DNA of 64,000 nt from assembly GCA_019633425.1 (NCBI GenBank), contig WSUB01000042.1, positions 44,623 through 108,622 of the forward strand. The letters are read 5' to 3'. How positions within the stretch are numbered: position 1 is the stretch's first letter; every line of letters starts with the position of its first letter. The position numbers were made by a program, and so were the translations under genes. The notes below the pieces were generated by a model. It was not told where the DNA came from. It did not search any database and worked only from the letters and a program-made list of their open reading frames with translations. The stretch comes from Tulasnella sp. 424. Its lineage: Eukaryota; Basidiomycota; Agaricomycetes; Cantharellales; Tulasnellaceae. Below, piece after piece: positions 1 to 10,551 of the stretch.

Positions 1-1023
1 CTTGAACAGTTGGCTTAGAGTGAATGTGACTTTGCCTTCAAGGAACATCTCGGCGATCACACAGCCTGCGCTGAATACATCCATTGACTCCTTGATTTTG
101 CCTTGCCTGTGATGGTTCACATCCTCTTCAGATGCAGCTTCGGCTTGCTTTCGCTTTGTGGATATTTCTGAGCCTTCGGAATAGAATCGTTCTGGAGCGA
201 CGTAGCACGTTCGTCGACCTGACGTGTCGAAATAGAAGGAATAGTCCGTTGGGTCATCTTCGGGAAGGAAAACGGGTTTTACTGAGCCGAAATCAGTAAT
301 GTAGACCCAATTCCAGGAAGTAACCAAGATGTTTTCAGACTTGATATCGCCATGGGTGACCTAAGGATCGTGTTACCGCAATGCCCCACAAACGTCTATT
401 TAAGTGTTCGACATACCTTCCGTTCGATAGCATTCTGCATTCCAGTAAGTATCTGGAATGTTATCCATTTCTTTTCAATGTTGCTCAAGAACGGCCGAGT
501 ACTGGGAAAAGCTAGATCAGCGACCGTTCTGAATGGTGAACGACACAACCAAGTACCTGATACGATCATAAAGGCTACTCGATACCCATTGCCTTATGAT
601 AAATCCTGCCTGATCCGTTTCAAAGAAGGTCTGGTGACTGTAAACGTTGGGTATGCCCTCAAGTGCCTCGCGTTCAACTACCGCAATAATGGAGATTCGT
701 CAGCGCGACAAGACCAAGGCGCGGGCACCACCGAGAGCACACACACTCTTCAGTCTCCTTCTAAACGGCCTGAGTGATAAGCCTGGGTCAGGCTTGATGA
801 ATATCTTGATCACTACCGGCCCGTTTGTGTGGCGACCTTTCACTGTCTTGAGGAACCGGCCTGGACCAAGACTGGAATCACAACCAAGGTCAGTCCTAAG
901 CACTCCAAGATATCCGCCGGAAGCTCACGTCTTCTCGTAGACAATGTCTGCTTTGAGGTTGGTCACATAACTATCCAACGCATCAGCAGCGCGGGTGGTG
1001 GCCCCTGAAATGTTGTTGCCCAT
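1..1023 (-). CDS. VPS15: VPS15-like PI3-kinase regulatory protein kinase, N-terminal part (runs off the window)
   Basis: The protein recruits and activates the Vps34 phosphatidylinositol 3-kinase on endosome and autophagy membranes. The start ATG (1021-1023) is followed by Gly and gives MGNNISG, which fits the N-myristoylation of this family. Five exons are seen: 929-1023, 747-871, 557-677, 417-501 and 1-360; phases agree and the visible part is 262 codons. Family landmarks occur in order: LGPGRFLKTV, the ATP-site region VVIKIFIKPDPG, IPNVYSHQTFFET, STRPFL, the catalytic loop HGDIKSENILVTSWNW, TDFGSVKP, and the typical FFDTSGRRTCYVAPERF-like block. The HEAT and WD40 parts lie outside the window. 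It is divergent from QCR8. Confidence 0.95.
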
Positions 1024-1286
1024 GCGGGGCGGATTGGCAGAAGCTCAAAGAGGACGGGTTCTACGGTTAATTGCTTTCGCAAGTTCGTCGAGCTCTGTCC
1101 GTATAAGGGTTGGTGATGGAGGATTGGGTCGGGAAGAAAGCTGAAGCAGCGGCGAAGCAGACGAGCAAGAGACGCTCGGTCCAGGAGAGAAAGTCGACCG
1201 CGGGAGTGTCTACGAGCTTGCATCCAAATCTCGACCGTCACTTTCAACTCTCCCTTCCCTTCGAACTTTCTCTCCCAAACCTCAAA
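1024..1286. promoter_or_regulatory. Shared divergent promoter of VPS15 and QCR8
   Basis: Only 263 bp separate the two start codons, which face away from each other, so the promoters of both genes must overlap here. I see no clear TATA box. The stretch just before the QCR8 start is CT-rich, as is common in fungal core promoters. Confidence 0.6.
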
Positions 1287-1861
1287 ATGCGCCCTTCAGC
1301 AGTGTCTCGCAGCGCTATGCCCGGCGGTGAGTAATCGAAATCGTCAGCGCTATCTTCCAAAAACCATGCTAATTCATCACGCATAACTTTTCCAGGAAAG
1401 GCCTACGTTCGTACATTTCGGAGCGCAACTAAGGCACCCCAGCATTAACCGAATATTTCTTTTCACCTATCGCAGATTGGCTGGTGGGGTGATATGGGTG
1501 GCCCAGCTCAGAAGGGCATCTACACCTACAGTACGTCCTTTGGGCAACACTCCCGACTTTAGCCGATCAGCCGTGTGACGACACTTTTACCCTACAGTGC
1601 AATCCAGCTATCAGCAACGCGCATTTGCCGGTGCTCTCCACGGATATCTCTTCTATGGCTACAAGCGGTTAGCATCTCAAGCACCATACTTCGTCATTCC
1701 GTTCGCTGTCGGTACGCATGGAACTGGGAACAGACATCGCTGCCCAAAGCACGGTTAACCTGACCCACTCCTCTATAGGCTATGGCACCTACGTTTGGGC
1801 AAAGAACAAGGCCGAGTTCCTTGCCAGCAAGGCTGGCCACCATCATGGTGACCACCACTAA
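1287..1861 (+). CDS. QCR8: Ubiquinol-cytochrome c reductase subunit 8 (complex III, QCR8)
   Basis: Small ubiquinone-binding subunit of respiratory complex III in the mitochondrial inner membrane. Five exons, 1287-1326, 1396-1406 (an 11-nt microexon), 1476-1530, 1598-1711 and 1779-1861, give 100 residues with consistent phases. The product has the family pattern: GWWGDMGGPAQKGI near the N terminus, YQQRAFAGALHGYLF, YKRLASQAPYFVIPF leading into one TM helix, and a short matrix or intermembrane tail ending in a His-rich stretch. Length is normal for the family. The microexon is the least certain part; it was chosen because it keeps the frame into GWWGDMGG. Confidence 0.9.
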
Positions 1862-2586
1862 GTGTTTTGTCGCTGCCGTGGAATTAGACTTTATTTCATC
1901 AACCATTTCGCACCTCCCAAACGATTGAAACAGGCGTGTATATCCCTCGAGGACCGAACTCTTGCCACTAGGCCGTTATTGTTCTGCGTCACCCGGTCTC
2001 GCAGCAGTCTTCCATTTAGTGCAACCATGGCGGTTCGTCTCGTATCCTTGGAACCCACCCACGACCGTCCTTCGAGAAATTTCTCGCGAGCGTGCCCTTT
2101 TTGGGAGACCTTGGAGTGCGTGAGACGTATACTGCAAGTTCTCGGAGTTGCAAGAGTCTTTTCTGGCTCAACGGCTGGATGACCGGAGCATACTGAGGAC
2201 TCCTCCACCATATGCCAATCCACGGACGAGTGTCGTCAAGGCCCATATCATCAATCAGGAACGAGCAGCGCACAAAATGTGGATTGAGCGGGGACGATCA
2301 ACGGTAAGTGCAAATGAGAATACCAATGACGACTAAGAACCGATAAAGACGGCGAAAGAGATGAAGGAAACTGAGAGAGAAATCATGGAAATCGTAATGC
2401 AATGACTAAAAATTGTCTTGGAAATAATCGAAATCAAATAAGAAGCCCGCGCGCGAATCGGAGTATCGACGCGTCAAAGCAATGAATATACGCTATGAAG
2501 CAAGGTTTTAAGTGGTGACCGGGTCTTTAACAATCGGATTGACCATCCGGATAGAAGGCGCAACAGCGACCCATTGAGCCATTCCC
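1862..2586. other. Intergenic, convergent 3' regions
   Basis: Lies between the 3' ends of QCR8 and the one-TM gene. Small open frames occur on both strands but none shows a domain or believable exon structure. I see nothing else in it. Confidence 0.5.
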
Positions 2587-5030
2587 CTAGCTTGTAGGCT
2601 GGACAGGAGTGGTTGGGGCTAGGCTCCCGTCTCTTGACCAACTCCTTCCATCCGAAAACAGCTTAATGCTAATAGGAGTAGTTGGAAGTCCATCAACCCC
2701 CTTTCCGCCTGCAACCACCCCTGGTGATCTCAACGAACTTTGTCGCGACACAGAAGCCGGAGCTTGAATGGGTGCCTGAGTCTCGGTAGCGTTGCTCAAG
2801 TGCGTATCCGCTGTAGCAAAAGTGTCGATAGACGAGGCCGAGATGTGCCGACTCTGCCGAGTTGCCGCCGAGTTGGACCGCTGAAGAGTTGAGGGGAAAG
2901 ATGGTAGTGGGGAGCGCGGTAGAGGTGACGCTGAAATGGTTGACGATCGACTTGGAGAGACCGGTGTTTCGGGTAGTGGGACTGATTCGGGAAGTACTGC
3001 TGGCCGGGTTGGCGTGACAGGTGCCCTGACAGTCACATCCGTAACCTCACGTTCGTGGACGGTGTTCAGGCGACTGTGGCGACTCGTGGTAGACAGGATG
3101 GAGCTTGACCTCGTCAATTCGGGTTCCTGCGGTCGCTTCGATATGGAGTTGGCGGGCGAGATGGGAGTGGGCGAGATGGGAGTTGGCAACTCCTCCACTG
3201 ACTCTAAATTCGTCGAACTCGCATTCCGAAGGAGACTATGCGTCGAGACGGATAGAGCAGATCTTTGGAGACTAGATCCAGAATCTGACCGCTCATGCCC
3301 AGATGATGCATCGTCCCTGATCGCTGAGGAAGGTTCTGGTTGAGTCGCCTCACCACCGGGACCTTGCTCGGTCGAAGGATTCAACGAGGTTTGTGACGCA
3401 TTGGCGCCCATGTTAACCACGTCAGCAAAATTTGGTGGTGGCTGAAGAACTTCTGTGCCGTCGTCATTTAATGGAACGCCAAATCGGATGAGGCTTGCCG
3501 TGGATGAGAGGAAAGCCATTTGCTCGGGTGTTGGACCGCCCGCGGGATACGCGAAGCTAGTGCGGACGAGGGAATGCGGCAACGGTGGTGAGATAACCCG
3601 GGATGGCTGAGGTGAATGGTTCGATGGTTGACGGGCGTTCGAATTTGAGCGAGTTCGGGCGAGGAGGTTCGATAAAGAGGGCGAAGACGGCATATGACCG
3701 GGTCGGTGGCTTGAGCGGTTTGAAATGCGGCTCGGGTTAGGTGAAGCGTGTTGGGAAGAAGAATTCGTGGGTATCGTAGTGAGTGGGAGTGAGACTTGCG
3801 ATTGAACTTGACGCATGGGAAGTTGAGGTTGGGCATTGCTTCCCGATTCAGCGGCCGCGGACGAACCCCAAGGAAGGAAACGCCTCAAAGCTGTAGGCAT
3901 ACGGAAACTTGATGGGGGTGTTGGCTCTGCAGGACCTTGCTCAATGTCACCATTGCTTTCGTCCGTAACCTCAAAGTAGGCAGGTGCTTCCCCTCTAACG
4001 TCGATGAGACGCATGTTGCTCCGGTGCGTGACGTGGGTGTCTTGTGATGACATATGGCTGTCCATACTTGGTCTCACGGCGGGCTCGCCCATCACGGGCG
4101 GCTGCGAACGCGATGGCCCGGCCTCGGGCAACAGAGGTGTTGAGATATCGCCATGGCTTGGGCGTTCCTCCCCACTCTCGTCTTCGCTACTAGCTCCATC
4201 CTCGTCTTCTTCTCTTGCTCTGTGCCAAGATTAGAATGAATAAGCGCCCTTGGCTAATCGGATAGGAGCCGCTAGTGAATATCGTACCTCGCGAGGACCA
4301 GCTCCTGCTCCCCAGCTTGAGCCATGTACGGAGGTAAGCTCCTTGTCGATATCTGACTGGGCGTACGTCTCGGGCGCCGTCTTCGCCTTTGCGGCCGAGG
4401 TTCTGCGGAGCCCGAAGGCGTAGCGCCGGAGTTGACTAAGTTTGTAGTTGAAGGAGCATTGGCAAGCTGCTCAGCAGTGAGAACCCTCTGTTCACCAGAT
4501 TGTGACGCTCGTGGTCGGGTCGAAGTAGAAGTCCTTTGTGCGTTGGTACGGGGGCTTAAGGAAATGCCAAAGAATCGCATGATGGATTTCCAGTAAAAGA
4601 CCAGGACACCAAGCGCTGTGAGAGGGACGACGATGATTGGGATCTGGAAAGAAGGAGTTGAAGAGAGGCGGGAAGTGTATGACGAGCGCCAGTGACCGAC
4701 ACAGCGGCAGTGCACACGAGGCAGGGTGAAAGTAGACGTCAGTCGTCGAGGCGTAAAAGAGGGAGAAAGGGAGAGCAGAGTGAGATTTGGATTTGGACTC
4801 ACCCAGAGGGCAGTAGGAAGACTTCCGGAGCCTGTATCTCCTGTCGCATCGTCTGGGCCAGAAGAAGGAGCAGCGCGAATCCAGATGCGTCCGAGACTCC
4901 TGAGCTGAGGCGATAACGACTGAGCTTCCGAATGAGATAGCGGCTGAGCATCAGCAGGAGAACCAATTGCCAAGATGAGGATCACTCCTGAAAGCTTGAT
5001 GGCGTCCATCATTCTCCTAAAGTCTCCCAA
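2587..5030 (-). CDS. Single-pass membrane protein with long Ser/Pro-rich cytoplasmic tail (unknown function)
   Basis: Three exons, 4803-5030, 4288-4643 and 2587-4219, sum to 2217 nt (738 residues). The N terminus has a signal-like hydrophobic stretch (MMDAIKLSGVILILAIGSPA), then a short lumenal part of roughly 55 residues. One TM helix (IPIIVVPLTALGVLVFYW) follows, then a basic stop-transfer region with an RRRRRPRR run. The rest, over 600 residues, is low-complexity Ser/Thr/Pro-rich and probably disordered, with an acidic EEDEDGASSEDESGEE patch and an STRSLPPYM motif followed by EQELV. Methionines at residues 1, 7 and 8 are all possible starts; the later pair sits closer to the signal core. 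I do not recognise a named family. A plasma-membrane signalling or scaffold role would be a guess. Confidence 0.75.
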
Positions 5031-5531
5031 CGATTGGTCAGGGGGTCTTGGTCCAAATTGCGATCGGATTTCTGGGAGCGTGTAGAAGAATTAGGCAACG
5101 ATTGCGCCTTCTTATAATTTTTGGTTATACGTGTTTCTTTTCGTCGTCCAGGTCGTAAAAATGTTCGTGGATGGCGTCAGGCGTTGAGGAGGTGGTGGGG
5201 AAGTAAGATGCGGAGCGTTTGACACAGAGAGTGTTGGTAGCTCTCCCGTTTGAGCCAGACCGTGAATAATCCCACGTGATTGACTACGGGTTGCGGTGCT
5301 CGCGGAATTCCAGACACCCCGGGAACCTCAACGCCGCTTATCACGGCTTTCCAACGCTGCTTAGGCGGTATTCGATAGAGTGGATGAGTATTCAGGCAGT
5401 TCGGAGCTCGCCTTGACCGGCCAACACTAGACCTTCGACCTTTGTCCCTCATGCAGTGCAGCGGAGCAACGACTCTAATGAGTAAGACAAGCTGCTCATT
5501 CATCTATTACAAACATTTCTACAGTTTTCGC

Positions 5532-6868
5532 TTAAGATAATACGATCACTCCCTTCCCCTCATTGTTGCCGACCAGACAATCAGCTAGCATCTTCATCGC
5601 ATCTTCGAGCCTATCGGAAGTCTCCTCCCTGGCTCGGATCTTCCCTGCTTTGACGAGCTTCGTAACCTCGGACTCGAAGTCAAAGTCTCCAAACTTGGCA
5701 ATGGCATCGGTAATAATATATCCGTTGATGGTGAGATTCTTCATCAGCACGAGAGGCATGGATTTATTGGCATGCCATTCCGCAGGAGAGAGGTTATTCT
5801 GGGAAGCAAAGCCGCAGATCTACACGATTGCGTCATATCAATACCTTTGCTCGCACGGTGGAAAGGGGAGTTATAAGTTGGACATACCACAATTCGTCCG
5901 TACTTGTTCATGCATCCCATTACAGTTTCGAGAGTCTTGCCACCCACATTGTCCCAGTAGATGTCAACGCCTCCGTTTTCCTTGAGAACAGTGCCAATAT
6001 CTTGGTTCTTGTAATTGAAAGCGACATCGACACCTATCTCTTTCAAGAACGCGACTTTGCTGTCAGATCCTGCAGAGGCGATGACGCGAAGTCCTTCGGC
6101 TTTAGCGACTTGACAGATAACACTGCGCAACGGCCGATGAGGGTGAATATTCAAGATACCGGAACAGCTGGAGGTAGCAAAGCCCCTACCTGCCAACGCC
6201 TCCAGCACCCGTCGACACGTAGATCGTCTCTCCCTGCGCAAGAGTGATGAGCACGAGAGGCGCCTGCTTTCAAAGACGAAGAAAACTCACCTTCTTTGGT
6301 TGTGCATATGCCTTGTAACCGACCCAGGCGGTTTCGCCAGCCAAACCCAAGACTCCGAGGTACGCTGTCCAAGGAAGACCGGCTTCGTTCTTCAGCACTC
6401 TGATCCCACCGTCCTCTGAGAGGACGGCATAGGGTGCAAAGGCTGGGAAGCGTTTTCAGTCAGATCACGAACCGGCGTAGACAAATGCACGGGCAAGGGA
6501 ACACTTACGGTAGCTACGGCCCTGGACATAATCCCCGACTTGAAACTTTGGGTTTTCGGAGCGAAGAACAACTCCAATACCATACCCCAAAAGACTAGAC
6601 CGCATATCTCTACGTTAGTACCGGTGTTCTTCCAGGCCAGCTCGTCGACCACTCACGGAGTATTGGGCTTGAACTCATAGGCCATGCGGGCCCTCAGCCA
6701 TACGTCGATCCCAAGTGCAACGGTCTTCGTCAAAATCCCCCCATTGAGAGGTTCTTTTTCGATGTCAATAGTAATATCTTGACGGTGCACAAGATCCTCC
6801 CCGGGGACAGGAACTTTGCCTGGAGTAGCAGAAACGAAGATGATCGTAGGATTTGGAGTTAGAGACAT
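5532..6868 (-). CDS. NADPH-dependent MDR oxidoreductase (leukotriene B4 dehydrogenase/prostaglandin reductase type), copy A
   Basis: Medium-chain, zinc-free reductase of the family that reduces carbon-carbon double bonds of alpha,beta-unsaturated carbonyls with NADPH, presumably in the cytosol. Six exons (6657-6868, 6509-6594, 6291-6442, 6190-6233, 5888-6122, 5532-5819) sum to 1017 nt, 338 residues, normal for the family. Visible features are the N-terminal PLNGGILTKTVALGIDVW block, GYGIGVVLRSENPKFQVGD, and the Rossmann turn STGAGGVGSVICQVAKAEG. These are followed by IASAGSDSKVAFLKEIGVD and the GGVDIYWDNVGGKTLE signature. The start was set at MSLTPNP; an in-frame ATG five codons upstream is possible. 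It is a tandem paralogue of the gene at 8543-9873. The true substrate is unknown. Confidence 0.9.
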
Positions 6869-7010
6869 GATTGGACTTTGCAAATGTGAGTGAGTATACG
6901 TGAAATCGAGAGTTGTTGCTCTTCAATGCCCCAAGATCCTTCAGCTTTTTATCCATTTTTTTCCGAAAGCAACCTCTTTCATCCTCCGGGCCGTCCAAAG
7001 ACAGGATTTT

Positions 7011-7265
7011 TCATCCCCTCACACCAAAAAGGAAACCATAGACTCCCAGCGTTACTCATACCATTGTCGGACCCCAAAATAAGACGTCNNNNNNNNNNNN
7101 NNNNNNNNNNNNNNNNNNNNNNNNNNNNNNNNNNNNNNNNNNNNNNNNNNNNNNNNNNNNNNNNNNNNNNNNNNNNNNNNNNNNNNNTCATCCCCTCACA
7201 CCAAAAAGGAAACCATAGACTCCCAGCGTTACTCATACCATTGTCGGACCCCAAAATAAGACGTC
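7011..7265. other. Assembly gap (99 N, 7089-7187) between identical 78-bp flanks
   Basis: Bases 7011-7088 and 7188-7265 are the same 78-bp sequence, running from tcatcccctcacacc to aataagacgtc. Unit B has this stretch only once (about 10013-10090, with several mismatches). The two contig ends therefore almost certainly overlap, and the Ns plus one 78-bp copy are not real. Confidence 0.9.
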
Positions 7266-7454
7266 GATTACGTCGAAAACTACCCATTTTAGGAAAAGAG
7301 CTGGTGGAGGGACCTTTGGAGTCGTTGGGCTTCACGCAATTCAGATCACGTCAGGCAGGGGGCCGTATGTGGAGGGACTAGGCGCTCACTGCAGAATTCA
7401 AGTTCGCTCGGGCGGGGATCGGGGACTTCGCAGAAAGCCACAATTGCTCTCTAG

Positions 7455-8244
7455 TCCGCGTAATCGCGATGGAAGCCCTTTTGATATCTGGCGATCAGTT
7501 CTATCCGGTATAGATGGTTAAAGAGCAAGGGCGTGCCTCGAGAAGACTGCCATTCACGGTCGTGCCACTGACCACTGCCGCTGACCCGGTTTCTTGAAAT
7601 CGCCGGCCTTGATGGGCACATGAATGTATGATAAGCCAAATAATTAGGACCCAAATACCCGGGCAGCCTGTAAAGCATTTAACGGAGATAAGACTTGGAC
7701 GAAGCCCTTAACCTTTACAAGCATCGGTAGTACGATAGGGACAGTCCTGCCGGCACTTGTAGGAGCGGTAACTAAACAGTCATGTCCATTTAGTATAGCA
7801 GAGGTAGCAATAATTTACTGCTGTAGGGGGTTTTTTTTTTTTTTTTTGGAGTTTTCCTCTTCCAACAGTGGTCACAAGTTGAACCCTTGAGGCCTTTCGG
7901 CGTGCTCGTCAGAGTTCAATTTCAAGAGGAAAGGTTTATTTCAATACGACACAGTAAAGTCTTACTGTAACTATCATTTGGGGCTCTGGTCGAGTGCGAG
8001 AGGGGAGAACAGGTAAGATGGGCGATGAGCTCAGGACCCCGGTCAACGGGGTCGAAGCCTCGGTGGGTAGGGGAAAAGGGTACGGCGAGGGGGGTACCCG
8101 AGGGGTTGGCGAAATCCACTCAGCTGAAAGACGAAATTCGTCAGGCGTTCTTGACGGAACCTTGTATTTATTTATTGGCTTACCTGATTTCCCGCGAACT
8201 CGATTTGGCTTCCGGAAGGGAACCGCCTAACCCGAGAGGTTATG
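7455..8244. other. About 790-bp insertion unique to duplication unit A
   Basis: In other copies of this repeat (10279, 14313) the text ctctctagg is followed directly by a ccatgtcgtatc block. Here those two pieces are split: ctctctag ends at 7454 and atccatgtcgtatc resumes near 8248. The intervening DNA has a poly-T run at about 7830-7848. I find no coding signal and no clear terminal repeats, so its nature is open. Confidence 0.5.
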
Positions 8245-8542
8245 TCAATCCATGTCGTATCCTGCGTAAGACCGTGAAGAATCCCGCGTGATTGACTACG
8301 GGTTGCGGTGCTCGCGGGATTCCAGGCATCCCGGGAACCTCAACGCGCTTATTAGGGCTTTCCAACGCTGCTTGTGCGGTATTCGATAGAGTAGATGAGT
8401 ATTCAGACAGTTCGGAGATCGCCTTGACCGGCCAACGCCAGACCTTCGACTTTTTGTCTCTTATGCAGTGCGGAAAGCAACGACTCCAATGACTAAGACA
8501 AGCTGCTCATTCGGCCATTACAAATATTTCTACAGTTTTCGC

Positions 8543-9873
8543 TTAAGCGAACACAATCACTCCCTTTCCCTCATTGTTTCCGACCAGGCAATCAGCTAGC
8601 ATCTTCATCGCATCTTCGAGCCTATCAGAAGTCTCCTCCCTAGCTCGTATCTTCCCTGCTTTGACGAGCTTCGTAACCTCGGACTCGAATTCAAAGTCTC
8701 CAAACTTGGCAATGGCATCGGTAATAATAAATCCGTTGATGGTGAGATTCTTCATCAGCACGAGAGGCATGGATTTATTGGCATGCCGTTCCGCAGGGGA
8801 GAGGTTAAACTGGGAAATGAGGCCGCAGATCTACACGATTGCGTCTTATCAATGCCTTTGCTCACACAGTGAAAAGGGGAGTTATAAGTCGGACATACCA
8901 CAATTCGTCCGTACTTGTTCATACATCCCATTACAGTTTCGAGAGTCTTGCCGCCCACATGGTCCCAATATATATCAACGCCTCCATTTTCCTTGAGAAC
9001 AGTGCCGACATCTTGTTTTTTGTAATTGAAAGCCACATCGACGCCTATCTCTTTCAAGAAAGCGACTTTGCTGTCAGATCCTGCAGAGGCGATGACACGC
9101 AGTCCCTCTGCTTTAGCGACTTGGCAGATAACACTACGCGGGGGTCGATGAGGGTGAATGTTTAGGATACTGGAATAGCTGGAGGGTCGCAAAGCCCTTA
9201 CCCGCCAACGGCCCCAGCACCCGTGGAGACATAGATCGTCTCTCCCTGTATGGAGGTAATGAACATGAGAGGCACCTGCTGCCAAAAAAGAGCAGAACTC
9301 ACCTTCTTTGGCTGTGCATATGCCTTGTAACCGACCCAGGCGGTTTCGCCAGCCAAACCCAAGACCCCGAGGTACGCTGTCCACGGAAGACCGGCTTCGT
9401 TCTTTAGAACTCTGATCCCACCGTCCTCTGAGAGGACGGCGTAGGGCGCAAAGGCTGGGAAGCGTTTTTAGTCGGATCACGAACAAATACACTACAGGCA
9501 AGGGAAGACTTACGGTAGCTACGTCCCTGAACATAATCCCCGACTTGGAACTTTGGATTTTCGGAGCGGAGAACAACTCCAATACCATACCCCAAAAGAC
9601 TAGGCCGCATATCCCCACGTTAGTACCTGCGCCCTTCCAGGCTTGCCCGTCGACCACTCACGGAGTATTGGGCTTGAACTCATAGGCCATGCGGGCTATC
9701 AGCCAGACGTCGATCCCAAGTGCAACGGTCTTTGTCAGAATCCCTCCATTGAGAGGTTCTTTTTCGATGTCAATCGTGACATCTTGACGGTAGACAAGTT
9801 CTTCCCCGGGGACAGGAACTTTGCCTGGAGTAGCAGAAACGAAGATGATCGTAGGGTTTGGAGTTGGAGACAT
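8543..9873 (-). CDS. NADPH-dependent MDR oxidoreductase, copy B
   Basis: Intact paralogue of the gene at 5532-6868 with the same six-exon structure: 9662-9873, 9514-9599, 9303-9454, 9202-9245, 8899-9133 and 8543-8830. These sum to 1017 nt and 338 residues. Differences from copy A are few. The nucleotide-binding turn reads STGAGAVGGVICQVAKAEG instead of STGAGGVGS, so the central Gly is Ala. Others are WDH for WDN before VGGKTLE, and KKQDVG for KNQDIG. Both copies keep every splice site and have no stops, so both are probably made. The cofactor-loop change is the one most likely to alter kinetics; that is inference. Confidence 0.9.
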
Positions 9874-10249
9874 GATTGGACTTTGCAAATGTGAGTGAGT
9901 ATGCGTGAAATCGAGAGTTGTTGCTCTTCAATGCCACACGATCCTTCAGCGTTTTATCCATTTTTTCAAAAGCAACCTTTTCCATCCTCCGGGCCGTCCA
10001 AAGACAGGATTTCTCATCCCCTCACACCAAAAAGGAAACCATAGACTCCCTGCATTATTCAGACGATTGTCGAACCCCAAAATAAGACGTCGATTCCGTC
10101 GAAAACTACCCATTTTAGGAAAAGAGCTGGTGGAGGGACCTTTGGAGTCGTTGGGCTTCACGCAATTCAGATCACGTCAGGCAGGGACCCGGATGTGGAG
10201 GGACTCTCAGGCGCTCACTTCAGAATTCGAGTTCGCACGGGCGGGATGG

Positions 10250-10505
10250 GAACTTCGCAGAAAGCCACAATTGCTCTCTAGGATATTGATCCATGTCGTA
10301 TCTTGCGTATCAAACGATCTTGCTCCGTTTTGACTGAGGTCGAGCAGCAAATCTCCCAGTCGGTGAGGAGGTCCGTGAATACAACAAGAATCCCGCAACT
10401 TGAGAAGAGGGCCTTCCACACATAACCACCCACCCCCACCAAGTCCTTTCGACCTTAACATAGTCTGATTCCTTTGCTTATGAACCCCCTTGAGAATGGT
10501 GACCA
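10250..10505 (+). repeat. Relic of the 5' flank of a Gag-like/DM9 gene
   Basis: The stretch from cttcgcagaaagccacaatt to the ATG context cttgagaatggtgacc matches the flanks upstream of the genes at 14538 and 16341, including gaggtccgtgaatacaacaa and gggccttccacacataac. Homology stops at the start codon, after which C1's 3' region begins. A gene copy was lost here. Confidence 0.7.
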
Positions 10506-10551
10506 TTAAATGTGAGACTACGTATACTCATCCCTAGGTATCAGACCTCAA

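Larger units (their letters stand above)
5256..8268. repeat. Tandem duplication, unit A (oxidoreductase plus flanks)
   Basis: Unit A starts near gaccgtgaataatccc at 5258, and the matching block gaccgtgaagaatccc starts near 8270, a period of about 3.01 kb. Unit B runs from there to about 10300. Homology covers the gene's 3' flank (5258-5531 against 8270-8542), the whole gene and about 580 bp of its 5' flank. Unit A also contains about 790 bp (7455-8244) absent from unit B. Confidence 0.85.

Noticed and set aside
2936..3343. Long plus-strand frame opposite the one-TM gene
   Set aside because: Antisense shadow of the low-complexity coding exon 2587-4219.
7829..7850. Poly-T run as evidence for a retroposed element
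   Set aside because: No target-site duplication or recognisable body was found around it, so only noted within the insertion.
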